Source: Morinoia aosen | Taxonomy: Eukaryota; Arthropoda; Malacostraca; Amphipoda; Talitridae | Assembly: GCA_030386875.1 (NCBI GenBank) | Contig: CM059564.1 | Coordinates: 71,257,436 to 71,321,435 of the forward strand | Direction: 5' to 3' | Length of the DNA stretch: 64,000 nucleotides | Part shown: positions 24,487-36,700 of the stretch, piece by piece | Layout: every line of letters starts with the position of its first letter | Position numbering within the stretch: the stretch's first letter is position 1 | Notes under the pieces: generated by a model | What the model saw: the letters and a program-made list of their open reading frames with translations, nothing else | The model's database searches: none | What the model was told of the DNA's origin: nothing | Made by a program: the position numbers and the translations under genes

Positions 24487-24733
24487 ATGATGCTCGTTGT
24501 GGTGATAGTTCTGATTTTCGACTGGCGGATCGCATCCTCTGCTCACTGGTACTGCGAAAGTCTGGATTGCCCTCAAGATCCTGCCATGTTCATCCATCAG
24601 TCTACTGAGGTCGACATATACGAGGAGGGCAACTGCTTTTTGGACCAACTCACGAGGTGCCATCAGACATTCGGCACCCACTGCGCCGCAGCGTGTGCGC
24701 TGAAGGGCTGCGCTCATTTCATCAAAGGATCAG
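24487..24733 (+). CDS. Exon 1: signal peptide and first part of Cys-rich domain
   Basis: Tandem ATGs at 24487 and 24490 follow an in-frame stop at 24466, so this is the first coding exon. A possible 5'UTR acceptor (TTCGTTCAG) lies at 24452-24460. The exon codes for the hydrophobic leader MMLVVVIVLIF, a cleavage site after ASSA, and the segment holding C23, C28, C50, C58, C66, C70 and C75. It ends at CAG/GTAAAT, a strong donor, after one base of a codon (phase 1). Reading on past the donor meets a stop two codons later, which supports the splice. Confidence 0.75.
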
Positions 24734-27700
24734 GTAAATAGTTTCACTTCGGTTTCTTAGTAGACATGATTTTTCAAACATTATTGTTCCACGACGATGA
24801 TTGGAAACAACTGATTTAAGAAACGCAAATAGTTACCAATTTGTACAATTTAGACGCTGATTTTATAGTTTCAATCAATGTTTCATGTTTTACATGATGA
24901 AATAATTGCCTCTAGATGCACTGATGAGTTCAGGCTAGGCCAAATTTCGAGTAAGGGACCTACCATCACTTTCCACTTGACTTCCATCACTGGAGAACCC
25001 TTCGAGATGAACAATTACGTTCAATTGCTTATTTTAGTTATCGGCATTTACCAAACATTACATTGTACCTGCTGTATAGTAATGCAATGCGTTATATGTA
25101 GGTTTATATTACGCATCGAAAATATATTTTCAAAATATATGCACAAGAGATAGCATGCAAACAATTCAGATCGGATCTCCTTCCCGTCATGGGTGTCTCA
25201 CATCAATTGACTCACGCGTATTTGCGTCGACTAATTTTAGGGCTTTGATTTGAAATTGCAGTTCGCAAAATGGGTATTCTTCTAAAATTAATTTTTCTAA
25301 ATTTTAATCAGAGATTCTTGTAAAATATATTGACCGAGTTAAAAATTAACTTGATTTATGGGCATTACCACAGGTAGGTTTAACAACACATTAATCATTG
25401 CGCAATTTCAGCTCATTTCCTGTTGAGGACAGTTCGAAAATGTTCATTTCTAATGTGACATGTCTAAGATCGCACGTAAGTTCACCCATGAAAACTCAAG
25501 GATCTCCGAATAACTAGGATAATAGAGTTGCTACAAACAATCTCATTAGCTCATTTAGTTGATCACATAGAGCATACTCGGTCTGGTCACCAAAGGCTAC
25601 CTTAATTTTCATATCTCATAAGAATATTTCAGCAGCAAAATTATTCCCATGGAGCTGTTTATTAAAGGCAGATTTTACAAGTGACCCTACTCAACTTCAC
25701 TAGTATAGTAGTATTAGACAGTATTAAATGAATTTGTCATCACCTGGCGCTAAATTGGTAGGAAAAAAGGACACTAATGATACACGGGACCTTGACCTAT
25801 TACTCTGATACCACATCTTCTTGTAAACGATGTACAATACTGCATGGAATATCATGACAAAATACTGAATACTAACCTATCTTCACGGTGGACCGACGGG
25901 GTCAGACACCATCTGCATTCCACTTGTCTTTTGAGACCCCATGAGTGATATTCAAAATAATTCTTACTTTCAACACGGATCCTGACTAGTCCCAAAATAT
26001 ACCAGCGGATATTTTATTTTTCGTTCGTTTTTGGGTCGTTATAATGATCTTCAGCTGGATTCATTGGTGACCTCATTATTTATCGCTTTATTATTAATGA
26101 TGAAGAACACACTGTAAGTATCCTACTCCTCCCAGCACTACTAATCATGTCCATTTAACAAATTTATTTTTAAAATTAAGCAGCTTCGCAATGATGCATT
26201 CTAAAGGCACGCACAGGTATCATGCAGCTCAGTCAGGGTGGATAAAATGATTTTTTGTTAAACATAATTATATATAGGGATTATGTGAAAATCTTCTGAT
26301 AGTTTAAAAACATATTCTACGAATAAAGAAGTCAAATTGTTGATACAGAGACCTCGATTAACATGTGCACTACTCACCTTTCCTTATTTAACATAGAATA
26401 GTTTTAACTTATAAAATTGGTTTGCAACCTACTCCGATTAACTACATACATTTTACAGTATATGAAAAAAGTAAGTTCAGAATATGCCCACAGGTAGTGA
26501 AAGTGGAAATCCTGCATTTCTTCTTAAAAAGTTTATTCAAAATAATCCAACTTAGGTTCATAAAAGATAAGTCATCTTACTATTCAGTGACTGATTATGT
26601 GGGAGTTGACAGCAACCCTCTTTAGCATGCACGTAAATATGGATTTCTGGAAGAGCCAGTTCACGCCTGTGAAGGGTCGTATAGCAACTTCTATCTAAAC
26701 TTCTAAAAGTCGTATAGCAACTTCTATAGTAAGGTCGAACATAAAAACATTGAGTACGTATTGATATATATGTGTACCATTAGGTAAATTGTTCATTCTG
26801 TCCTGAAGGGTTGTCCAGTAGTTACGCACCATGTTACTGACTAAATCATAAGTGCTCTGGAAGGTAGGCCACACATAGCCCCTGGAAATTATGAGGGTAC
26901 TATGCACTCACCCTTCAAGCAAGAATACACACTGGTTTCGTAATGGGTAGAACACATTCTACTAACACAATAACAATATAACAGCTAAACAAATCGATGA
27001 ATTATTTTTACTTCATTAACTCCTAATATAAAATTGAAAATATACGGGGTAAATTATAAAAAGTACTTGTCTCCATATTGTAGATTATACAAAACTAAGC
27101 TCACAATAAACTCAGCAATAAAAAATTTCCGTTAATCATCATGAATAAAAACGAAAGGAACTGAAACCCAATAGAATAAATTTTAGAAATGGAAAAAACG
27201 TAAAGATTAATCCTTTCCCAAATATTGACAGTTTAAAACGGGAAAATACACATGATAGCTGAAAATCTCACTCACAGGACAGCTGATGCTAACAGTATTT
27301 ATACGTGAGTAGATACATAATGCTACTAACCCTGATGTTCTAACAAAGTTTTCGAAAATTACACTTGTTGTGCGCAGGGTAGTAACGTAAGCAGCCTTTA
27401 GGCAACGTTTTGAAAGTTAAGCTTTTGCAAAACATCAACAAAAAATTGAGAAAACACTTCAACTGAAAGTTATAATCAGTCGAAAACACAATAGCGATTG
27501 AGTTAGGCGATTTTATCGAAATGATCCCTCGCCAATATTTGAGAGAGTGCGAAGTTGTAACAAAATCACTACTCGTATTGAAAGACTTAGGCGCCTAAAA
27601 ATCTCACTGCAAGAAAAAGAAAAAAACACACCAGAAAGGGAAATCACAAAGTTATATTACACATGAACAAATTCATACTAGCGGGTCACAAACAAGTAAA

Positions 27701-30700
27701 AAATTAAATTAAAGATTAAACGTTTCGACGATAAACGTCTATGCCTCACTCTGTAAAAATAACAAATCTACCATTTGTATAAACAAAAATGCCCAAGAAC
27801 TTCTCAAATTCAAACTGTGTGTTTTAGAACCTCATTGTTGTTCAGAAATGGCTGGAAACTTTTTGGTAATTAAACATGTTTCTTTCGTAACATCACACAG
27901 TAAGCTTGGTACTGGCATGCTTGGGCTTGTTCAGGCTCTGACCGGTCTAAAGTGGGTTGCGCCTTGCAGCCATACGAATCTAATGCTAGACAAGTTACGG
28001 TCCTCTCTAATGCAAAGCGACCCGACTTCAGTTCTGCGGTATGAGCAAAAAAAAAGGAGTTATTATTTTCAGTGTTCATAAAACGTGGCATCTAAAAAAT
28101 AACAAAGACCTCCGAGAACGAAGAATCTAATCAAGTTCTGGCGGAAAGTAGTTATGAGACCTCGAGCAATACCTGATGCAACAACTAAATATGTCATCGA
28201 AGCAGGTCATGGGTGACTAGACTAGGTGATCCCCTAAATTACATATGTCAGTTTCGTGTTAGTTTAACCTCAATTAGGTATCATGTCAGTTTAACCTCAA
28301 CTTGATGTTAGTTTAACCTGAATCTATACAAATGTACATATAACAGATGTGTTTGTAAACATTTATGACAGCTGTGTGTGATCTTTTGAAACAACGCAAT
28401 CAGCAATTTTTACCTCGCAATGTTACTGTGAATTTTTTTCTTTTTTTACCACTAAAGTTATTATTACGCGTAAACCATATTAGCTAATTATATCATTGTC
28501 GTTATAATCTTTAAAACTTATTACCTGTTGTATGTGAACTTGTAAAAACGCCCTCATGCAGCAATCTGTTTACACCAATGTTGTGATACTGAACTCCAAT
28601 ATTATTCGCTCATGGACTGAGTTTATGTGTACTCACGTAATCGCACTAGATTTTTTTTTATACTCAACTCTCTCGTACTTCATAAGCTAGTTTTTTAGAC
28701 AGGAATATCCCTTAAAGCTTGACTCTGTATTTCGCTTTAAGTTTTATACTACCTAATTCTTACTGTTTACTAATTTTAAATGACTGATCACCCTGATATA
28801 TTCGAGGAAATCGACCCAGATCTCAATCATTCGAACAGAATATATCCAAACCTAAACGACTCTCAAGAGTGTAGGTATACTAATATATCAAAATTCAAAG
28901 ATACTATACGAATAACTGACCGAGATTTCTCACTCATGTGTTGGAACTGTAGGTCACTCTATCCAAAATTGGAAGAGATACAATGTACTATTACTGAACT
29001 TAGATATAACCTAGACGTGATTAGCTTCACCGAAAGCTGGCTAGATGATTCGACTAAAGACATGATTCGATTTGAAAATTATCATAGTTACCATTCGCTA
29101 AGAAAAAACCAGCGGGGCGGAGGCATCAGCACATATATATCTAACCACATAGACTCGAGAACCATAGCAAGTGCAACAATGAATCAGGATCATATAGAAT
29201 CACTCTTCGTAGAACTCTCTAGAGATGGTAAACGCATTGTGCTTGGAACGGTGTATAGGCCTCCTACAGCCTGTCCTATATCCTTCCTGAATGAGCTGAA
29301 TCGTATTGTTTCTCAGTTCAACATGCCCTTATACAATGACATAATAATATGCGGTGACTTCAATTATGATCTACTGTAACATGAAAGCTATGAACCAATC
29401 TCTAAGATCCTAACAACCTTTCAGTCTCAATCCTCCCATCCGATCATTACAAAGCCTACACGAATAACCTCAGAGTGTGCTACGTTGCTTGACAATATCT
29501 TCATGACAGACCCAAGTGATTTTTTTGCTGGAATAATTACTTCTGACTTATCAGCTCACTTCCCAGTTTTTCTTATTAAGAAAAATGTCTATATTGCTTG
29601 CTCCAAGGCACGGGCTGAAACTTACTCATATCGTAAAATAAACGAATGAAATCTTGAAGAAATGCGCACCGTTCAAGAAGGATCAATGTTGAACATCTCT
29701 CAACAAAACAATAATGCTACGAGCATTGATGAAGCAGTAGTAAAGTTGACTGAAACTATAATGACCGCATACAATCAGTGTTGCCCAATTGTAACTCGTA
29801 CAGTTACCCCGAAAAATAAACAAAAGCCCTGGATTACTAGAGACATCGTGATAAATATTCAGAAACGTCAAGCGTACCTAGCCTTCCTTTGCGAAGGGCG
29901 AATATCTAGAGAAACATATAACCGATCCAGAAACTATGTAACAAACCAGATAAGAACATCAAAAAAGAACTACTTTACGCTCAAGTTTACTCAATTCAAA
30001 ACTGACGTTAAAAAAGACTTGGCATCTCCTTAACTCTTGCTGTGAACCGAATAATGCCGATAAAAAGAAAGTTGAATTTGTTATTCAAGATAATGTAAAA
30101 TACATTGAGAAGAAAGAAATTGCTAATCTCTTTAACAACTTTTTCGTAAACGTAGGGAAAACTATGGCTGATGGTATTCCAAGTGAACCTACTGATCACC
30201 TGGAATTTATGGATCATATTCGAGAACCCAACTCCTTTTCTTAACGCCTACAAACTCCTCCTATGTAATTACGTGCATAAACAACATGAAAAATAAATCG
30301 AGTGGGTTACAAACGTTTCCGACTAAAGTACTTAAAGTTATTGCTGACATTGTAGCTCCGCTGATATCAAATATTATTAACCAGTCTCTCTTACTAGGCA
30401 CTTTCCCGAACTCCCTCAAAGTTGCTAGAGTAACCCCTATCTTTAAAAGTGGTGAAAAAACCTGTGTAAGCAATATATCGATTTATCTCCGTACTACCAA
30501 TTATTAGCAAAGTATTCGAAAAGATTGTGTATAAAAAAGTGTACTCTTATTTTGAACAAAAATCATTTCTTTACGATAAACAATACGGCTTTCGCTCTAA
30601 AAAATCAACAACACAGGCTATATTAAATCATTTACAATTCCTCTATTTTAATATAGATGAAGGAAAGCCTGTCTTCTCTGTATTTCTTGACTTTCGAAAA

Positions 30701-33700
30701 GCATTCGATTTTGTGGACCATAAAATACTATTCTCGAAACTACACTGTTATGGCATTCGAGGGATTGCCCATGATTGGTTCATATCAAACCTAACAAATC
30801 GGAAGCAATACGTTGTCATTGACGACGCAAAATCAGACCCACAGATAATTAGCCATGGAGTTCCACAAGGATCTGTTCTTGAGCCTCTCCTCTTTCTGAT
30901 TTTTATCAATGATATTGTAAAATCTACATCATTCTTCAAATTCATACTTTTTGCCGATGACAGTACGCTTTCTGCGGTCCTTCCGAACCAAAATCCTGCT
31001 ATGATTGTGGGGAGTATAAATAATGAACTTCATAAGGTTTCATCGTGGCTCAAAGCTAATAAAATAAGCCTTAATATTGATAAAACAAATTGTATTACAT
31101 TCACATACAAGAAAGATGTATCTCTCCCATGCATTTAAATTGGCGAAGGTGAAATCGAAGAAACCAACTCATGTAAGTTTCTGGGCATCATAATAGATAA
31201 ACATATGACCTTCAAAGAGCACATCACTCATATTAGTTCTAAACTATCAAAATCCATCGGAATCCTAAGTAAAGTTAAAAATTTTCTGCCTGAAACAGCT
31301 TTACAAATGCTCTACCGAACGCTCCTTTCTCCATAGTTGCAATACGGAATAGAAGCATGGCACGGAACTGATAAAAATAATACCAACAAAATTTTTACCC
31401 TGCAGAAAAGTGCTGTCAGAGTGGTGAAGAACCTAGAATATAATGCTCACACAAATGATTCTTTCAAAAATTTACAAATACTTGAACTTTCGGATTTCTA
31501 CAAAATCTCCATCTGTAATTTCATTTACAAAACATTAAGAAATGATGGCGACAATAGCCTAAGACAATTATTGACTGCGCAAACTGGTCATCACGACCAT
31601 TTAACCCGAAATAGAAGTAAATTCATGCTTCCTAATTATTCAAAGGCCCGGTCGCAACACAGTATCCTCTTCGTTGGAACCAAAACTTGGAAATCTACAC
31701 CTGCGGAGATCCGTAAATGTAATTCGTACAAAGTCTCATCTTGAGTCTCACTTCCTATCAGAATACTAGTCGTGTAAGATCACCATGTCAAATCTTGCCT
31801 CATACATGTAACTAATGATAATGTAATAATGTAACTTGCCTTGGGTAACATAACCGATCTTCAGTCTGCTCTTGAATCGTTTTCTCGAACATACTGTTAA
31901 ATCTAGCCGATTTGACCTATATTGTAAAATACAGCATAAAATATCGAGTTAATTAGCTCAATAATCAGCCTAATGCGAAACTAGGTTAAGTGAACTAGGT
32001 TAAACATTATTGTACACCCTAAAATAACGTGATGATTGGATGCCCTAGAAGTCGCTGAGCTTGTTCGGGCCCACAGGTAGCTATACTCAAATTTGACCAT
32101 TGTACTAGACTTAAGAAACATTCTACCTCTGTATCACCTGTGGTAAATAAATAGTTTAAATTGTTTAAAGTTTTTGAAACAAAAAAATAGAAACGAATGA
32201 TTGAAATTCTTACAAAAACGCCAGAAATAAATGTAGTTGTTCATTCTTCAACGAATCCTAAAAAAAAATTTTCATAAATGTCAAAACCAGTTCATATAAT
32301 TTTCCGACTCAAAATATTGCTCATCGTCTATTATTTTATTTATTGCAATAGACAGAATACCAGCAACGCCAAAAACACAGTTTCGTTCATTGCAACAATA
32401 CTGAAACTTGAAAATTTTAGTTTAATAAACCGACACTAAGCAATTTCAAATATATTTTTGCTCCAGCTATTTTCTATGCCCCAGAATGAGGGATATTAAA
32501 ATAAAACAGTCAGGCATGAATAAAGCAGATCTAGAGGCGTAAAATAAGTCGCACACATATTCCTGCAATACCTACCTTACCTGAGATTGCTTACACCAAT
32601 TACACAACAACGATCAACTAAAGGTTGCTCTACAATTTAGAGACTTTTTTCCAAATATTGTTTAAAGTACAAGTTGCAGTTATGAGGCGTCTTCGGAGGA
32701 ATGAAGTCGATAAGAATTATTTTTTAAATCTTCCAAATTCCGTTGCGGTAAACCAAATATAAGTATAAAACATTTTAGTTTGTTGTGAGCAATTTCATCA
32801 GAATATACTTCAGACAAGAAAACAGCCAACCTCGGTTTTGCTTCCATGTCAAAAATGTTTCTGATATGGTGGCTGATGGAGTGGCTGAGGTAAGTAGCCA
32901 CTCTCATGGTCCAGCGGCCAGCGACGGGAAAGGAAGAAAGAAAAGAAAAACACTTTATTTCCAATAGAGATTGTACAAAGGTACAATCCTTGGTTTTTAA
33001 ATATCTTAAAGTTAATACACTTAGATGACACACACACATGAGTATTGTAATACCCAAGTCACTAGTCGAAGAGAAATGATTGAGGGTAATATACTCCTAA
33101 TGTTGCTTAATCTACATCTGATGATACATGTAATAATAATTATAAGAGACAACACAATATCATGGACAATGCAATTTCATTGTGGGGTGGAAACACTTTT
33201 GACAGTTTACATTACATGACATAAAACTTTGAAATTCGTGACGCCAGGAAGTAATATTAGAAATTGCTTGTTTCAGCAGATGTTTAAAAATGACATTTGA
33301 GGAAGCTTGATAAAAATATAAATAAAAGCATGAGGACCACGAAAATTACAAGTTTTTTATTTCTCATTAGAAATTTGTCACAAAGCCGTCATTAGTTGAT
33401 AAGCATTATTTTTAGGTATAAATGGATGATCACACAACTAATTTATAGTTTTTTTACGTGAATGCTTTTCAATCATATAGAGATGATAAGTTAGGTAATG
33501 TTACAAGTTGAGAGTGAACAGAAAAAAGACCATTATCTCTAGATAAAATGCTAGTTGTCAGTTTAGTACACACATATGTGCATGTATACATGTAAATATA
33601 TACACATATACATGCACACACACACACCTACGCACATACATACACCTAACACGTAAACATACACAAATACATTTCTATGCATCGAGGCAATCACAATACA

Positions 33701-36700
33701 TACGCTTTCTATAAAAATGCTGCGCGATGTTCAGAAATATTGGAGAATGAGCAAAGGAAATTCGTGACAACTTTTTCAGTATGTATTGCTGCATACAATT
33801 TCTAATGAAATATTGTAACGATGTTTTATTAAACATTGTACGAAAAAATCATTGGTCGATAAGCGTCTTATCTATCATATGAGGGTGATTGCGCAACAAA
33901 TGTATATATATTTTATATATGCTTTATAATAATCAAGTGAAATGAAGTATTACGTAGTGACACATTCACCTATATACGTACGCATAGCGTGCACACGTAC
34001 ACATATACACAAGTAAGCATGTGCGCAAATATCAGCGTAAACTAGTCAGTATGAACTAACATTCCAATCGAGGGAAATGGAGAAAATATCTTTTATCATG
34101 GCATGAATTTTATAAAATTTCCATACTGAAAATAGTGGCACAAAACAGTCTACCTAAGTCAGAAACGTGAAAACGATTGTTCTTTAACGGTTCCCAAGTA
34201 CAGAATATTTCCAGAAATACATGAGGCTTAGGTGCGTTTGTTATAATATACTCTGGAGCGTTAGAGATGATATGATAATTTGCACTACACTAGCCTACCA
34301 AGAGAATTTATGGACGTGAATAAGAAAAAAACATTAATGTCCTATAAGGGTTTCATATTAGAAAAAAATCACATTATCTTTGAAATATGGCGCAAATTGT
34401 CGGCAATTGATAAACATACATAGGTATCACATTATTATAAGCATATAATTATATGCATTATAAGCATATTACTGCAGTATAAATGGATGATCACACAAAG
34501 AATTAATTGTTTTTTACATGGATGCTTTACAATTTCATATTAGGAAAAAATCCCATTATCTTTGTAATATGGTGCAGAATGTCTGCAATTGATAAACACT
34601 CACACACATAGGTACCATGACGGTCTAGTTTAATGCTCGCACAGAAACGGAGAGGAATGACATAAAACGCAACCTTCGGCTGGTTTATCAACTCTAGTGC
34701 ACACAGGTGTACGTGCACATATGCACACCCATATGCGCACATACACCCATATACGTACACACATATACAAGTAAGCATGTTTGCAAATGGCAGCGTATTG
34801 GCGATCAAATCAAAATACCTACGCATACTTCAAAACTGTTGTGTAATGTCTTGAATTATGAAATAATGAGCAAGGGAGATTGTTCAGCAATGGAGACACC
34901 AGGCAAATGAGATTCGTCAATACTTATTCAGTATGATCTGTAACTAAGAATTATTTTTGAGACACAAGATGACAAGTTATTTTAGCCTTAAATTCTTTCG
35001 GTCCTTGTGGGATTTTAATACTCAGGGGAAGTTTGTTCCACAGTAAGGCGCCTGATATGGACAGAGCCGCCTGCCCTAAGTAAGATGAACGATAGTTGAC
35101 TAAGACATAATTGTTTCTGTTCGGTTTTTGATTGGTTACAGTGGGTGGATGGAAAAGCACTATCTCAGCATTGCTCTGAAAAAGATATAACGAGGAGAAT
35201 ACATATTGAGCCTTCTGCTTGAGGAGCCTTTCTAGGATAGGAATCCAGCCGAGTTTATTGAGGAGAGGGGTTACGTGATCATTTCTTTTGAAATTACCGT
35301 TGCATACCACCTTGGCCGCAAAGTTCATGCACTTCTGTAAGTCCCTTTGAAGGTATTGAGGTAAGTCTACCCATACTAGGTTGCAGTAGTCAATGCGCGA
35401 TAACACCAGGGACTGAATGGCTAATAATCTGGATTTTTCGTCTAGCATACTCTTTATGCGATGAAAAAATATTAAAGTTCCGTAAATTTTGTTGCAAGTA
35501 TTCTCAACATGAGATTTGAAGGACATATTTCTATCGAACCAGATACTTTGACTTTTATATTTTTCTGATGCATTAATTGTATCATTTCCAACTGCATGAG
35601 TAGGATCTGAAGTTTTTTTAATGGCATCTTTGGATTCAAAAATAATGCATTGTGTTTTATTAGCACTTAATTTCAGACCATTTCGGTCGAACCATAATTT
35701 CAGGCTAGTTAGTAAAGTTTCGGCTTTAATTTGCGTTTGAGGTATTTCTGATACAGAGCTTGTTATTGCTATTTGAACATCATCTGCATATATTGAGATC
35801 CGTGTGTTAGAAGGCATTGGAGGGAATCATTAATGAAAATAGAAAACAGTAGCGGACCAAGAATGGATCCTTGGGGTACACCAAAATTGTTTTGAATGAA
35901 TGGGGATAATTTGTTTTCTATGCGGACTGCATGAGATCGATTTGACAAGTAACTATCAAACCATTGCGTGTCTATTCCCATGTTCAATATTTTACGTAGA
36001 AGTCTATCATGTTCGACGCTATCGAACGCCTTAGAGAGATCGAGTAGCAGCAAGAGTGTTACATTTTCAGAGATATTGAGCAGAGCGTCTTGAGTGCTAG
36101 TATTTTTTCAATAGGCGTATTAATTTTGGTGGAGTAGATTTGACTCATCCAGGTGAAATGAGAGTTGATTTGTCACCAATTTCTCCAATAGTTTGGACAT
36201 GACAGGCAAAAGACTGATGGGCCTGTAGTTTGATGCTGTATTTAGGTCACCACTTTTATGCAACGGTGTAATAATGGAGTGTTTCCATTGGTTTGGAAAC
36301 GTGTTGGTTACTATTGATGTATTAATTATCAGACGAATCCATGATGCTGTAACAGGGAAACTGTCTTTGTGTTTTTGCCATCATGTTCAACTGCCTTTGT
36401 GTTTTTTAGTGAGTATAAGATATTTCTTAACTCCGGTAAATCGACAGGACTTGGTCTCCACTTGACATCAGTCCTCGAGGGTGCAGTGGGGCATTTATTT
36501 TCAATTATCGTTTCATATGGATTGTTACACACCTCACTTAAAACTTAGGCCACTACTTTTGAAAAGAATGTGTTGAAATCCGTGGCTGTTGCCACGGGAT
36601 TTTCAAAATTACTTATACAGTCTAAATTTCTATACGGGGCTACCTCACTAATGATTTCCCAAGTTCGTTTCGGGTTTTTTTAGCCGTTATCAGTTCCTGG

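Larger units (their letters stand above)
28780..32165 (+). mobile_element. CR1/L2-like LINE (Jockey superfamily), sense in intron 1
   Basis: Endonuclease, linker, reverse transcriptase and C-terminal regions are present in the normal order in one 3-kb stretch. A 3'UTR of about 420 bp ends in GGTAAATAAATAG near 32155, which looks like the short-repeat tail used by CR1/L2-type elements in place of poly-A. No separate ORF1 is recognisable upstream, so the copy is either 5'-truncated or a single-ORF type. The 5' limit is uncertain and may include the AGTTTAACCTCAA repeats. The insertion is in the same orientation as the host gene. Confidence 0.8.

Noticed and set aside
24393-24608. 71-codon frame MYFAVRYFLIVHTMFFAHF... 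overlapping exon 1
   Set aside because: Its hydrophobic start looks like a signal peptide, but it runs out of frame with the cysteine-rich exon and has no splice partner.
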